Below, piece by piece: positions 16,795 to 25,370 of a stretch of DNA of 64,000 nt; position 1 is the stretch's first letter, and each line of letters starts with the position of its first letter. A program made the position numbers and the translations under genes. The notes beneath the pieces were generated by a model. That model saw only the letters and a program-made list of their open reading frames with translations, made no database searches and had not been told where the DNA came from. The DNA comes from Hyphomicrobiales bacterium (GTDB taxonomy: Bacteria; Pseudomonadota; Alphaproteobacteria; Rhizobiales; Rhizobiaceae): NCBI GenBank assembly GCA_900472625.1, contig UCIT01000041.1:86276-150275 (forward strand), read 5' to 3'.

Positions 16795-17175
16795 ATGTAC
16801 CAGCGTACCGTACTTATCGTCGAGGACGAGTTCCTGATCCGAATGGTGCTCGCGGATACCCTTTCTGACGCGGGGTACGACGTACTTGAAGCGGAAAATG
16901 TCCTCGAAGCCGTAGCGGTCCTCGGGCAGCGAAAGATCGACGCTGTCATCACCGATGTCGACATGCCAGGCGGCTTGAGCGGCTTAGATCTCGCGCGAAT
17001 GATGACGTCCACTCACACGGATATTCCAGTCATCATTGCTTCTGGCGGTCGTCAGCTACGGCCGGAAGACCTGCCAGGTGATGCGGTTTTCTTGCCGAAA
17101 CCATATCGCATGGGCGTCATCACCGCGTTGGTCGGCGAGATGACATCGATCAACAAGCGACGCTTTGCTCGCTGA
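16795..17175 (+). CDS. Single-domain response regulator (CheY-like), 126 aa
   Basis: Receiver domain only: acidic pair in LIVEDEFLIRM, phospho-acceptor Asp54 in VITDVDMPGG, and the K of FLPKPYRMG. There is no output domain, so it acts through protein contacts or as a phosphate sink. A good GGAG site precedes the ATG. No kinase lies next to it; orphan receivers of this kind are common in rhizobia. A second, differently diverged single-domain regulator lies at 18276. Confidence 0.9.
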   Translation: MYQRTVLIVEDEFLIRMVLADTLSDAGYDVLEAENVLEAVAVLGQRKIDAVITDVDMPGGLSGLDLARMMTSTHTDIPVIIASGGRQLRPEDLPGDAVFLPKPYRMGVITALVGEMTSINKRRFAR

Positions 17176-17242
17176 ATCGTCGACGGAACAAGAGCCGCCG
17201 TTTCGGGTTTGATCGTCTCCAGACCAAACTTAAGGTTCAGAG

Positions 17243-18064
17243 ATGACTCAGATCGTATTCGTGCACGGCATGTTCCAGAACCCGAAAAGCTGGGACCATT
17301 GGGTCCGTTTGTTGACAGACAAGGGATACGAATGCCTCGCGCCCGCTTGGCCGCTTCATGACGGTGAGCCTGCAGCGCTTCGCCAGAACCCGCCCTCAAG
17401 TCTCGGTGAACTCAGCCTCGACGAAGTCTATGCGAAAATCGTCGGTGTGGTGGCCAACCTTGATCGACCGATCGTCGTCGGCCACTCAGTTGGCGGATTG
17501 ATCGCCCAGAAGCTTCTGGCAGCGGATCTGGTGTCCGGCGCGGTGGCTATCTCGTCAGTCGCCCCGAACGCGATGCTCGATTTCGACTGGGGCTTCATCA
17601 AGAATAGCGCCATCATCGCCAATCCATTGAAGGGCGACGAACCGGTCTTCATGGACGCCGAAACCTTCCACGACACCTTCGCAAACACGCTGACCGAAGA
17701 ACAGGCCGCGGCCGCCTTCGTCGAGACCGCGACACACGACAGCCGCAACGTCCTCCGCGACTGCATGGGTGCCTCTGGCAAGATAGACCTTTCACGTCCG
17801 CATGCACCGCTGCTCTTGATCGCCGGGGAAAAGGACGAAATCATCCCGGCCCATTTGAGCGAGAGGAACTTTAGGGCGTACGAAGACGAAGGAAGCGTGA
17901 CGGCTTTCAAGGAGTTTGCCAACCGAAGTCACTACATCTGCAACGAGCCCGGTTGGGAAGAGGTCGCGACGTTTATCGCAGGCTGGTTAGAACAGTCGTT
18001 CCCGGCGTCGCTGCGGGATGCTGGAACATCCGTTACGGAAGTTCCTTCCACAATTATCGTCTGA
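17243..18064 (+). CDS. Alpha/beta hydrolase, 273 aa
   Basis: VHGMFQNPKSWDHWVRLL provides the oxyanion loop, VVGHSVGGLIAQKLLA the serine nucleophile, GEKDEIIP the acid and RSHYICNEPGW the histidine. There is no signal peptide. The protein belongs to the broad alpha/beta-hydrolase fold 6-type group, and the substrate cannot be told. AAGG precedes the ATG at good distance. It stands between two orphan response regulators without evident linkage to either. Confidence 0.87.
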   Translation: MTQIVFVHGMFQNPKSWDHWVRLLTDKGYECLAPAWPLHDGEPAALRQNPPSSLGELSLDEVYAKIVGVVANLDRPIVVGHSVGGLIAQKLLAADLVSGAVAISSVAPNAMLDFDWGFIKNSAIIANPLKGDEPVFMDAETFHDTFANTLTEEQAAAAFVETATHDSRNVLRDCMGASGKIDLSRPHAPLLLIAGEKDEIIPAHLSERNFRAYEDEGSVTAFKEFANRSHYICNEPGWEEVATFIAGWLEQSFPASLRDAGTSVTEVPSTIIV

Positions 18065-18275
18065 CAGCCAATTGAACGGAGGCCGCTGCGTGCCGCCAGG
18101 ACGACTGATCGGGGTGCAGCGGCCACGACCTTTCGATCGCGATCGAAGATACCGAACGCTTGGCGCATAAGTTTCAATCGACCAAAAATGCGCATTTCTT
18201 TGAGGAGCGCCGTTGCATGGAACCGCTTGCGCCCGCATGGGTTAGTCCAGTGAGGGACAACCACGGAGAAGACAT

Positions 18276-18704
18276 ATGTCGTTCAACGTTTTGATTGTCG
18301 AAGACCAGCCTTTGATTGCTTTGAACCTCCAGGACACCGTGGAGGAGCTTGGTCACAATACGATTGGCATCGCCAGCAATATGTATCAGGCGCTTCTGCT
18401 TTCCAGCGGAGCCGACATTGCGCTTGTCGACGTCAACCTCGAAGACGGGCCAACGGGTCCGATCATCGGTCGCTCGCTCGCCGAAGCGGACGTATCTGTC
18501 CTGTTCATGACGAGCGATCCCGGTGCTATCAGAGGCGGCGTTGCGGGCGCTCTCGGCGTCATTCAGAAGCCGGTCCTCGATCTGGAGCTCATAGAGGCGA
18601 TACAGTACGTCGCCAACCGCAGGGCAGGGAAGTCAGACATCCCGCCCCCAAAGTGCTTCACCGAATTCGACACCGATGACGCGGTAGCGACGTCGTTTCT
18701 GTAG
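18276..18704 (+). CDS. Single-domain response regulator, 142 aa
   Basis: LIVEDQPLIALNLQDTVEEL, phospho-acceptor Asp52 in ALVDVNLEDGPTG, and K in VIQKPVLDLEL define a receiver. The pattern VN-EDGPTGP resembles the receiver at 51486-51860 (VRLTDGLTGP) more than the neighbouring one at 16795, pointing to a shared subfamily. The 25-residue tail lacks a DNA-binding domain. CGGAG precedes the start. Confidence 0.88.
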   Translation: MSFNVLIVEDQPLIALNLQDTVEELGHNTIGIASNMYQALLLSSGADIALVDVNLEDGPTGPIIGRSLAEADVSVLFMTSDPGAIRGGVAGALGVIQKPVLDLELIEAIQYVANRRAGKSDIPPPKCFTEFDTDDAVATSFL

Positions 18705-19543
18705 AGGCGGCAATGAAATCGAACTCGCATCCGTCACGTATCAGCAAGCGTCCTGGTTGCCGCGTCCGACCCCTCGCGCATCAAGCCGAGAACTTCCGAA
18801 GTGGGCGGCCGGGATGTCTATTTATCTGCACAAAACGTCCAAAGGCTAGGCAGCCAAAACCCCGACGGGCGAGGCGATTGTCAGTTTCAGTGAGCTGGAC
18901 AACGTCCGCGTCCTTATGGCCCCGGAAGGCGTCTAAAGCGAGACACCCATGCTCGCGGACTTCGATATCATAACCGGTACAACGTCAGATGAGAGCATTT
19001 GTGACGAGTGGCCGGCAATTCGCAAGAAATATTGACCACAGACATCGTAATACTCGGCATGCGGACTTGTATTGCGCCCGGATTCAGGTGAGCAAGCGCA
19101 CCTGAGCGCATGCACGCGTTTTGGGAGAGCCGACGGACACGGACGGTTGATGTCGTATGGTCGCGTCGCAGCCGCCTCGGTTGTCCGCAAACAAGAAGGC
19201 GCTCATCACGTGTGTGGCCGAGCCCTATCAAGCTTTGAACGACGTCGGTCCTGCGCCCCGTTCCAATGCAGTCGGTGACTGTGGTGAGGCTATTGTTAAC
19301 ACCAACGTCATGATCTTGAAACAAACCCTGACATTGTGGCAGTTGCCGTCGACACGCCTTCGCGGAAACACGGTACATCTGGCACGTTGATAAAAGTCCA
19401 CCCGTTCAATGGCGATATGTAAGCCGAACCGGATCGGCTGTGTAGGCGGAGCGCGAATAAGAGGGTTTCCGACCAAGAGTCTGGCGCTGCTTCATGGTAC
19501 GGAAACAGTCGGTTACAATACCCGCGTCGATAAATAAATCATT
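18705..19543. other. Region without a supported intact gene
   Basis: A short frame ending SELDNVRVLMAPEGV at about 18937 looks protein-like but is cut by an upstream stop; it may be a gene remnant I cannot name. The rest shows only short overlapping frames with no ribosome sites. Confidence 0.35.
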
Positions 19544-19568
19544 GGAACCTATACGTTTTGTGGGTGTT
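19544..19568 (+). promoter_or_regulatory. EcfG-type stress promoter
   Basis: GGAAC at 19544-19548 is followed after 16 bases by TGTT, fitting the alphaproteobacterial EcfG (RpoE2) consensus. It lies 30 bases ahead of the PepSY-like gene start, a natural distance for its transcript. The downstream products are of stress-protein type. Confidence 0.65.
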
Positions 19569-19597
19569 TCCGTTGCATCCAACAGGAGGAAACATCA

Positions 19598-19909
19598 ATG
19601 AAGAAAATCACACTTGCCACCGCCGGTCTGCTCCTTGTTGCCACTGGCGCATTCGCTCAGAGCGAGACTCCAAGCACCTCGCAGACGACTCCGGCGGTCA
19701 ATACCGAGCAAAATCCCGGCGCTCCGGTCGCTGGAAAGAATAGCTTCACCGAGGCTCAGGCGAAGTCCCGTATCGAAGAGGCAGGTTACACCGACGTTGC
19801 CGGCCTGAAGCTCGATGATCAGGGCGTATGGCGCGCCACCGCTTCCAAGGACGGTAAGCCCGGCAATGTTTCCTTGGATTTCCAGGGCAACATTACGCTC
19901 GCAAAGTAA
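19598..19909 (+). CDS. Exported PepSY-like small protein, 103 aa
   Basis: A signal peptide of about 21 residues (ending ATGAFAQS) precedes a Thr/Pro-rich linker and one alpha/beta domain: SFTEAQAKSRIEEAGYTDVA followed by LKLDDQGVWRATASKDGK and VSLDFQGNITLAK. This helix-then-hairpin order is that of PepSY-type domains found in rhizobial periplasmic stress proteins. AGGAGG precedes the ATG and an EcfG-type promoter lies upstream. The YflT-type gene follows 22 bases later, so they are likely one stress operon. Confidence 0.82.
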   Translation: MKKITLATAGLLLVATGAFAQSETPSTSQTTPAVNTEQNPGAPVAGKNSFTEAQAKSRIEEAGYTDVAGLKLDDQGVWRATASKDGKPGNVSLDFQGNITLAK

Positions 19910-19931
19910 AAAACTTAACGGAGGAATTCCC

Positions 19932-20546
19932 ATGAAAACCACGATCACAGGACTTTATGACAGCTACGATGATGCCAAGGCGGCGGTAAAGGCGCTTGAA
20001 AATGCGGGCGTGTCGTCGGACGACATCAGCATTGTCACCAACAAGGCCAATGGCGACGTCGATGTCGAAGGGCAGGGTAACATGGCAGGTGAAGGTGCCG
20101 GGACCGGTGCTGGCATCGGTGCCCTCGCAGGCGGTGCAGGCGGTCTCCTGACTGGCCTAGGTCTGCTTGCGATCCCCGGCGTCGGCCCGGTCGTTGCCGC
20201 TGGCTGGCTCGCCGCGACTGCGGCTGGTGCGGTGGCAGGTGCTGTTGCCGGCGGTGCGGTTGGCGGGATTGTCGGTGCCATGGTCGAATCCGGTGTACCG
20301 GAGGAAGACGCCCACTTCTACGCTGAGAGCATCCGTCGCGGCGGTTCTGTCGTGACGGCGCGTGTGGAGGATGGCCACCGCGCATCCGCGGACGCAATCC
20401 TCAACAGTTCGCCGCGCGTCGACGTCGCTGCTCGCCGTGCGAGCTATGCCGAGCAGGGTTGGACGCGCTTCGACGAAGCAGCAGATCCTTACACGCCCGA
20501 TCAGATCAACGCCGAGCGGGACCGCTACCGCGTCAACCGGCTGTAA
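19932..20546 (+). CDS. General stress protein of the YflT/GSP17M type, 204 aa
   Basis: The N-terminal domain (TTITGLYDSYDDAKAAVKAL, then GVSSDDISIVTNKANGD) is the heat-induced stress-protein YflT fold. A long Gly/Ala-rich segment with two helical hairpins (about residues 55-115) follows, resembling glycine-zipper membrane-inserting stretches, then SGVPEEDAHFYAESIRRGGS, a second half of the domain. GGAGG lies before ATG 19932. It probably shares the EcfG-type promoter of the preceding gene and ends at a strong terminator. Confidence 0.85.
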   Translation: MKTTITGLYDSYDDAKAAVKALENAGVSSDDISIVTNKANGDVDVEGQGNMAGEGAGTGAGIGALAGGAGGLLTGLGLLAIPGVGPVVAAGWLAATAAGAVAGAVAGGAVGGIVGAMVESGVPEEDAHFYAESIRRGGSVVTARVEDGHRASADAILNSSPRVDVAARRASYAEQGWTRFDEAADPYTPDQINAERDRYRVNRL

Positions 20547-20570
20547 GCCGCCGGATCTCGTAACCATCGG

Positions 20571-20598
20571 AAGGCCTCGCATCTATGCGAGGCCTTTT
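20571..20598 (+). terminator. Intrinsic terminator
   Basis: AAGGCCTCGCAT and its exact complement form a GC-rich hairpin with a very short loop, followed by TTTT. It lies 25 bases past the stress-protein stop and closes the two-gene unit. Confidence 0.85.
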
Positions 20599-20653
20599 GA
20601 TGTTATCACCGGCACCTATTGTCGGTTTCGACGTTGTCTTCGTAAGATTGAGA

Positions 20654-20989
20654 ATGTCATCAAAAGCAACCGTCGCAAAACAGCGCGATATTCAGTGGCA
20701 GGTCGCGAGATCGGACGAGAAGCCGAAGAACAAGCCGAGCGGAGCTATGCAGGCGGAGGCACGGATGTATCGTTAACCACCGCTTCCGTAAGTACACCAG
20801 GACAAGCCCGGATCAGAGGCCGATCGTCCGCTTGCGCGGATGTACGATGCGCCGTTCTCGGGCTCTGGAAAGCTCAAGGACAGGGTGGCCCTCATTACCG
20901 GCGGTGACTCCGGCATCGGCCGGTCGGTTGCGGCTCGTTCTCGAGGAAATACACAAAACGCCGTCTTGTACCGCAAGTCCAACTTCTGA
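20654..20989 (+). pseudogene. N-terminal remnant of a long-leader SDR oxidoreductase
   Basis: A single frame reads SSKATVAKQRDIQWQVARSD, a stop at 20774-20776, PPLP, a second stop, then HQDKPGSEADRPLARMYDAP and GKLKDRVALITGGDSGIGRS. This is the leader plus first Rossmann motif of the same SDR subfamily as the pseudogene at 3257. After GRSVA the sequence departs and ends at 20987-20989, so about 200 residues with the active site are missing. Two nonsense codons plus truncation make it non-functional. Confidence 0.8.
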
Positions 20990-21000
20990 GGAGACCGATC

Positions 21001-21363
21001 ATGGTCACGAACAGCAACGACACCGGATCGCCGAAAGTTACGGAGACTGCCACCGAGGGCCGGCAGGGCAGCTACGGCAAACCCGTGTTCATGGTTCTCG
21101 TCTGCGGGTTGCTGCTGGCGCTGCTTGCCTGGGGCGGCGTCGAAATCTGGGGTGAGAGCATCGATCGGGATGCGGTTCCGTCAGCGTCGACGAAAACCGA
21201 TCCCATCAATGCGCAGCCATCGGGCGCCGGCACGTTCGACAACAACGCAGCCGACGGCAGCAGTCGCCCGCCTACAGCAACCGACCAGTCTCCAACCCCA
21301 AGCGGCAGTGGTAGTAGCTCGACGCAGGTCACGACGCCTTCGGGAGCCGCGAAAACGCAGTAA
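21001..21363 (+). CDS. Single-pass membrane protein with low-complexity tail, 120 aa
   Basis: A hydrophilic N-terminal segment is followed by one transmembrane helix (FMVLVCGLLLALLAWGGVEI, residues about 30-49) and a Ser/Thr/Pro/Gly-rich, probably periplasmic tail (SPTPSGSGSSSTQVTTPSG). Similar short proteins occur in rhizobia; function is unknown. GAGGAG sits ahead of the ATG. It starts 11 bases after the SDR remnant, so it may once have been the second gene of that operon. Confidence 0.65.
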   Translation: MVTNSNDTGSPKVTETATEGRQGSYGKPVFMVLVCGLLLALLAWGGVEIWGESIDRDAVPSASTKTDPINAQPSGAGTFDNNAADGSSRPPTATDQSPTPSGSGSSSTQVTTPSGAAKTQ

Positions 21364-22161
21364 TCGAATGATCCTCCCGTCACATGGCAATCTCGAATTT
21401 CGAAAGTTCACATTTCGAGGTTCCGGGAAGAGCGCATCGTCGTTTGAAGGGAATAAATCTATCGTCCCCTGTTGTTGGTACTCAGGAAACGCAAAGGGCC
21501 GCTACACGGGGGACCCAGATAGGGGGCCGCTCAGGCCGCGTTCGGGCTCTGACGCTCGCATTTGCTTGAGTTTAAGCGAGGTGGGTGAGCTTCTTTTCGG
21601 TCGCTTGCTCCTCGGCCAGGGTTAAATTGGAGAAGTGGTACTGCTTCTTTGAACCTGAGCTCCTGCAGGCGCTAAGCGTGCTATAGCGGGCGATTGCATA
21701 ATGTTCGACAGCCTAAGCCGACGAAAATCAGGCATCGAGGGCGGGCGATCCCTTGAAGTCTTCCATGATTTCCTCGCCTTAAGCGAGGATCCCTCACCGC
21801 CTCGCAGGTTTTGCCGCGGACAGGTTTTCCGATCAGTTCAAGACCTGTTCAAGGCGCTCGATCTGCGCTTTGTGTCGTCGAGATTCTGAAGACATCCAGC
21901 CTTGCCGTCTTCCGACTGGGCCGCACGCGCTGTCTTGGGCAGAACCTTCAAAACCTGTTTCTCCGCGTAATCCAATGTCTCTGAGCGCGGCGAGCGTCCA
22001 CAGTCTAGATGGTTGCCGTTATGTCCTCCGTTGACGTGTTGCCATTCATGAGAGGTGAACGCTTATCGCGAGCGCAAGCTTACGGCACATAGGAAACAAA
22101 AGTTAGCCTACATGTAGGAGATTTGCTCCGGTCTCACGCAATCGGAAAATAGAAACGAAAA
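21364..22161. other. Region without a supported gene
   Basis: I see no recognisable protein on either strand over this stretch of nearly 800 bases. Short frames have no ribosome site and no family likeness. Confidence 0.4.
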
Positions 22162-22199
22162 GGCCCGGCGCATCGACAATAATGTCGACCCACCAGGCC
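22162..22199 (-). terminator. Strong minus-strand intrinsic terminator
   Basis: Seventeen-base arms (GGCCTGGTGGGTCGACA on the minus strand) pair with three wobbles and one mismatch around a TTAT loop, followed on the minus strand by TTTT. It ends the minus-strand unit containing the flavin-type stress protein gene. Confidence 0.7.
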
Positions 22200-22219
22200 G
22201 TGGAAACCGATCTCCGAAT

Positions 22220-22318
22220 TTAAAATTTCCGAACGCCGACAGCGAGCAGGTTCTTCTTCGCCGCGATGTTTCCGCCCAGTGCGGCCGCAACCGAGGAAAT
22301 GAACGCGCCGATCAACAT
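22220..22318 (-). CDS. Possible small hydrophobic protein, 32 aa
   Basis: ATG at 22316-22318 opens a short frame reading LIGAFISSVAAALGGNIAAK and ending GVRKF. It is amphipathic or membrane-active in character and has no recognised family. It lies between the PNPOx-like gene and a strong terminator on the same strand, the position expected of a small last gene, but the ribosome site is weak. Confidence 0.35.
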   Translation of the reverse strand: MLIGAFISSVAAALGGNIAAKKNLLAVGVRKF

Positions 22319-22372
22319 GATATGGCATTCACCACGGCTGAGCGTTTCGAATACGGAATAGGGCCAGTCCGG

Positions 22373-22816
22373 CTAGCTCATTCGAACGGGAACTTCGCCC
22401 TGGTCTTCACCGTCCCAGTATTGAATGGATTTCGCCGTAACCTTGATGAGTACAATGCCGGGCGTATCAACGCCATCGGGGAACCAGCGATCCAGACCCG
22501 AAACCCAATGCACTTCGAACGACGCCTTATCGCGAATGAGAGTGGCGGCGCCTTCTACTGCAATAAAAATACCCGGCTTGCCAAATAAGCTTGAGCCCGC
22601 AGTGAAAGTCAGCAGGACGACGTCAATGGCGTCCAGCTGTCCGACTTTCTTCGTATCGTCGTACGAGAAAAACCAGGAGTCACCGTCGTATTCGACGTCA
22701 CCATTGTTGCTCATTGGCCGGCTAGAAATCCGACCGGAACCGGCGTTCGTCGAAAACATGCAAAAGTCGATCTTCTTGAGATGGGACGAGAGTTCGTCAA
22801 GCGTCATTGTGGACAT
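22373..22816 (-). CDS. Pyridoxamine-phosphate-oxidase-like flavin protein (general stress protein 26 type), 147 aa
   Basis: The split-barrel FMN/PNPOx fold is shown by LKKIDFCMFSTNAGSGRISS, RPMSNNGDVEYDGDSWFFSY, DTKKVGQLDAIDVVLLTF and GKPGIFIAVEGAATLIRDKA, the order typical of the GSP26-like branch. Such proteins bind FMN or F420-type cofactors and are stress induced. GGGAG lies eight bases before ATG 22816, which rules out the longer in-frame extension to 23128. An EcfG-like site in the divergent spacer points toward this gene. Confidence 0.88.
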   Translation of the reverse strand: MSTMTLDELSSHLKKIDFCMFSTNAGSGRISSRPMSNNGDVEYDGDSWFFSYDDTKKVGQLDAIDVVLLTFTAGSSLFGKPGIFIAVEGAATLIRDKASFEVHWVSGLDRWFPDGVDTPGIVLIKVTAKSIQYWDGEDQGEVPVRMS

Positions 22817-22848
22817 GGTCGTCTCCCTGATGTGAGGTGCTAGACAGA

Positions 22849-22873
22849 AGCGTCTATCGCGCGTGATTGTTCC
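22849..22873 (-). promoter_or_regulatory. EcfG-like promoter for the PNPOx-type gene
   Basis: On the minus strand GGAAC (22869-22873) is followed after 16 bases by CGCT, one mismatch from the consensus CGTT. It lies about 33 bases ahead of the gene start and is back to back with a plus-strand site. Confidence 0.45.
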
Positions 22874-22896
22874 CCGGCACCCGCCCACCGCAGAAC

Positions 22897-22920
22897 GGAA
22901 CTTCTGCGGTTCGCTACGTT
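22897..22920 (+). promoter_or_regulatory. EcfG-like promoter for the HVA1-family gene
   Basis: GGAAC at 22897-22901 is followed 16 bases later by GTT at 22918-22920. It lies 30 bases before the HVA1 reading frame and diverges from the site serving the PNPOx-like gene. Confidence 0.5.
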
Positions 22921-22949
22921 GCAGTCCGCAACCCAACAGGAGATGACCA

Positions 22950-23155
22950 ATGAGCGAGTTCAAGAAAGGTGAAAGCGTGGTGTGGGAGACCAGCCAAGGG
23001 AAGACCAGAGGCAAGTCGTGAAGAAACAGACCACGCCGACGAAGATTAAAGGCCACGAGGTCAAGGCGTTGAAGTCCAACCCCGAATACATCGTTGAGAG
23101 CGAAAAATCCGGCAAGCGTGCGGCACATAGGCCCGGCGGACTCTCAAGGACCTAA
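22950..23155 (+). pseudogene. HVA1/DUF2945 TUDOR-type small protein, frameshifted
   Basis: ATG 22950 gives SEFKKGESVVWETSQGKTRG and then stops; one base later in register the frame continues KKQTTPTKIKGHEVKALKSN, PEYIVESEKSGKRAAHRPGG and a stop at 23153-23155. Together this is a full 68-residue HVA1-family protein. A single missing G near 23017 (in what should read AAGGTCGTG) causes the break. Because only one base is involved, a sequencing error is as possible as a true mutation. Confidence 0.78.
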
Positions 23156-23960
23156 CACCTCCTTCGCGACAACGGTCGCGCAATCGAAGGCTTTCACGAC
23201 ACGCGTTCCAATCATCGGCTCCGAAACGACAGGAATATACACGCTTCGAGGGCTTATCGACGCATCTCGTCCGCTAACGATCACCGTCCCCAAGGGGACG
23301 CCGGAAGCCGGAAAGGGCACACCGTACTTTCGGGCGGTGAACGACAGCGCGATGCTCGCCAATGTCGCCAGCATCGAACTCCCGCCGATCCAAAAGTCTG
23401 TTCGGATGGCGTCGTTGCAGAATTTGATGAAAAGCTCCACGAGCTAAGCGCCGAACGGCAGGCGATTGATGTCCTCGATTTCTACCTGCGCGTCGTGCTC
23501 GCAGACTAGTTCTATGACCAGTTCTGAATGTTAGTGAAGTGCGGGGGTGCTGCCGGCCACTCAATCGACGTTAAAGCTAGACACAAGATGCTCGATATTA
23601 AGCTTAGAAAAGGACAACATCGCCCTGTCGTTGGCAGCTCGCGGCAGCGCGGTTGAAGACGCCAACTCCGATCATGTCATGATGGCCGCCAATACCCATC
23701 ACTGGTCTGAAAGTACCGAGGTTGCGCCAGTATATTTCTCCCTCCATGGCCTGCCGGCGCGCGGTTCGAGGCATCGACATCGATGACGACTTCCGACCGC
23801 GCGTCTAACCATGACTGACCATTTATCGCCACTGCGTGCCCGTGCCGTTGCTCCTTCGCATGCGTCCGTCGTGCTGGGGATTATTAGCAGGAATGAAATA
23901 GGGACGCGACTAGCGCGCGCCATCCTAGCCTCACTTGGCAGGGGCGAGCGTCTGTTTTAG
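23156..23960. other. Region with uncertain coding; no supported gene
   Basis: Both strands are open between about 23144 and 23447, and the minus-strand frame (about 98 residues) has protein-like composition, but it starts at a GTG without a ribosome site. A plus-strand frame ending ELSAERQAIDVLDFYLRVVL (about 23508) also looks protein-like, perhaps a remnant. I recognise neither. The remainder to 23960 shows nothing. Confidence 0.3.
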
Positions 23961-24746
23961 TTATGAGGGTTTCGAGGCAGCCACGTAGACGGCGTCACCG
24001 ACACACACCTCTCCCTCACGGGTCACGCCCGCATAGACACCGAACCGGCGGCCACGCCCTCTCACTATGGAACGCAATATGTCAGCATCTTCGGAGACGC
24101 CTGGTTGCGCGAGCATGGTCATGCCGCAGCGTTTGGTGACTTCGACGACGGTGCCGCTGTAGGAGCCGGCTTCAAGCTCATCGCCCACCCATGTATCTTC
24201 AAGCTCGATGCCGTCGATGACGAGGTTGGGGCGAAAGCGCCGGACGTCGATGACTGAACCCGGCACCGCTGCTTGAAGGTTGGCAAGGTTGGGAGTTGTG
24301 AGAATATGCAGTGGGCTGACCTTGTAGCGCGGAGCGTAGTGACCCGTTGAAGAAATTGAATCGTCCGAATCTCCGACACGCCGAATGCCGCAGGGAAAAC
24401 CCATGAATTCGGAAAGAGCGTGATCAAGTGCGGCGTCGCCGACTTCAAACTCCCAGTCCGCCGACGACACCAGCACTTGACGGGATTGTAGAGATCGCGC
24501 TGCAAGAAGTACGCAACGCCGCCATCGTAGCGTCGTCTCCGGAGCGGCGACTTCGCCCGTTGCAACGTCTACCAGCACGTATTCCCGATCGCTACGAACG
24601 CCACCGCCCGTTATAGCGAGGCGCGACAATCGCTCACCGCCTAGTGAACTGACCGGGTACCGCCAGAGTTGCTGAACGGTACCAACGTATCGATTTGCAG
24701 AGGGGGCGCGAATGTTGAGCTCCATCACGATGGCATCTGAAGCCAT
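23961..24746 (-). CDS. MOSC-domain protein with N-terminal beta-barrel, 261 aa
   Basis: The N-terminal MOSC_N barrel reads YVGTVQQLWRYPVSSLGGER and GVRSDREYVLVDVATGE; the MOSC core has PLHILTTPNLANLQAAVPGS, DVRRFRPNLVIDGIELEDTW and the conserved cysteine in VVEVTKRCGMTM, the residue that ligates molybdenum cofactor in this superfamily. The likely role is handling of Moco or reduction of N-hydroxylated or S-oxidised compounds. The start at 24744-24746 overlaps the upstream stop as TGATG, which supports it over the ATG at 24725. It is coupled to the small upstream gene. Confidence 0.87.
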   Translation of the reverse strand: MASDAIVMELNIRAPSANRYVGTVQQLWRYPVSSLGGERLSRLAITGGGVRSDREYVLVDVATGEVAAPETTLRWRRCVLLAARSLQSRQVLVSSADWEFEVGDAALDHALSEFMGFPCGIRRVGDSDDSISSTGHYAPRYKVSPLHILTTPNLANLQAAVPGSVIDVRRFRPNLVIDGIELEDTWVGDELEAGSYSGTVVEVTKRCGMTMLAQPGVSEDADILRSIVRGRGRRFGVYAGVTREGEVCVGDAVYVAASKPS

Positions 24747-25018
24747 CACATCGACGACGACGGGACGACCCCGAGTGTAGGCGTTAGAAAGACATCGCCA
24801 TCGGTGCGATCGTTTGTTGCAGCAGCAATCGCTAACCTGACCTCCCCTTCTTCCCACCCGGCATCGACAGCCGACACGATCAGTTCGGCTTGCTTCTCGG
24901 CGTCGGATGATTTCGACGTTTCATTCATATGCTTGCGCGCGGTGTCCAGACATTGCTTCAAATCTTCAATGCGAGCGAGATCGCCGAGGGGGTGGCTTGG
25001 GGACGCAACGTAGGTCAT
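24746..25018 (-). CDS. Hypothetical stress-associated protein, 90 aa
   Basis: A small soluble protein: HPLGDLARIEDLKQCLDTAR, then HMNETSKSSDAEKQAELIVS and GWEEGEVRLAIAAATNDRTD. No family is recognised. AAGGA precedes ATG 25018. An excellent EcfG-type site lies 26 bases upstream, making it a probable general-stress gene. The stop overlaps the MOSC start (TGATG), so the pair is one operon. Confidence 0.65.
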   Translation of the reverse strand: MTYVASPSHPLGDLARIEDLKQCLDTARKHMNETSKSSDAEKQAELIVSAVDAGWEEGEVRLAIAAATNDRTDGDVFLTPTLGVVPSSSM

Positions 25019-25043
25019 GGTCGATCCTTTGGTTTTGGGAATT

Positions 25044-25068
25044 AACCGCGAGCATGGTCGAAAGTTCC
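25044..25068 (-). promoter_or_regulatory. EcfG-type stress promoter
   Basis: Minus strand: GGAAC (25064-25068), 17 bases, GTT (25044-25046, preceded by G). The match to the EcfG consensus is close to perfect and the distance to the 90-residue protein start is suitable. Confidence 0.65.
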
Positions 25069-25091
25069 GCGCCAGCTCCCGGCCTCGCCTC

Positions 25092-25180
25092 TGACGGCTT
25101 CTTAAGGGGAACGTAGCCCCGCTCATAAGCGAATAGCGCAACGCCGAATGCTCCTTGTCCTCGTTTCCGGCCCCTCCCGA
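25092..25180 (-). pseudogene. C-terminal remnant of a DUF3140 protein
   Basis: The minus strand reads NEDKEHSALRYSLMSG and, after a one-base shift, GYVPLKK. This matches the last 25 residues of the intact DUF3140 protein at 31030-31383 (KDKEHSAWRYSSMNWGHDPL). The N-terminal three-quarters is missing. The break joins it directly to a DUF2934 remnant, which mirrors the intact gene pair. Confidence 0.65.
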
Positions 25181-25185
25181 ACAGT

Positions 25186-25348
25186 CGGCATGGCGAAGTG
25201 GCGTCGGGCGCAAGAGCAGCATGGCAGGAGCAAACGAGACGCCGCCGACGTTGCCGCGGCCAACCAGCACACCTTCAATGGATCCAACTGCGAAGGACAG
25301 AAAAGGCGTCAAGACCGACAGGCCGCCGCCACGGTTCCCACGGATTGA
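25186..25348 (+). pseudogene. C-terminal remnant of a DUF2934 protein
   Basis: The frame WRRAQEQHGRSKRDAADVAA, NQHTFNGSNCEGQK and a terminal TVPTD parallels HWRRAEEQHEQADHEAAEVT and its tail in the intact DUF2934 protein at 31530-31766. The N-terminal third is absent and the tail is locally out of frame. It abuts the DUF3140 remnant, consistent with one deletion that spanned both 5' ends. Confidence 0.65.
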
Positions 25349-25370
25349 GACGTTTACGCAAATCAAGTCG

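Noticed and set aside
23144..23440. 98-codon minus-strand frame
   Set aside because: Starts at GTG without a ribosome site and the plus strand is equally open; not enough support.
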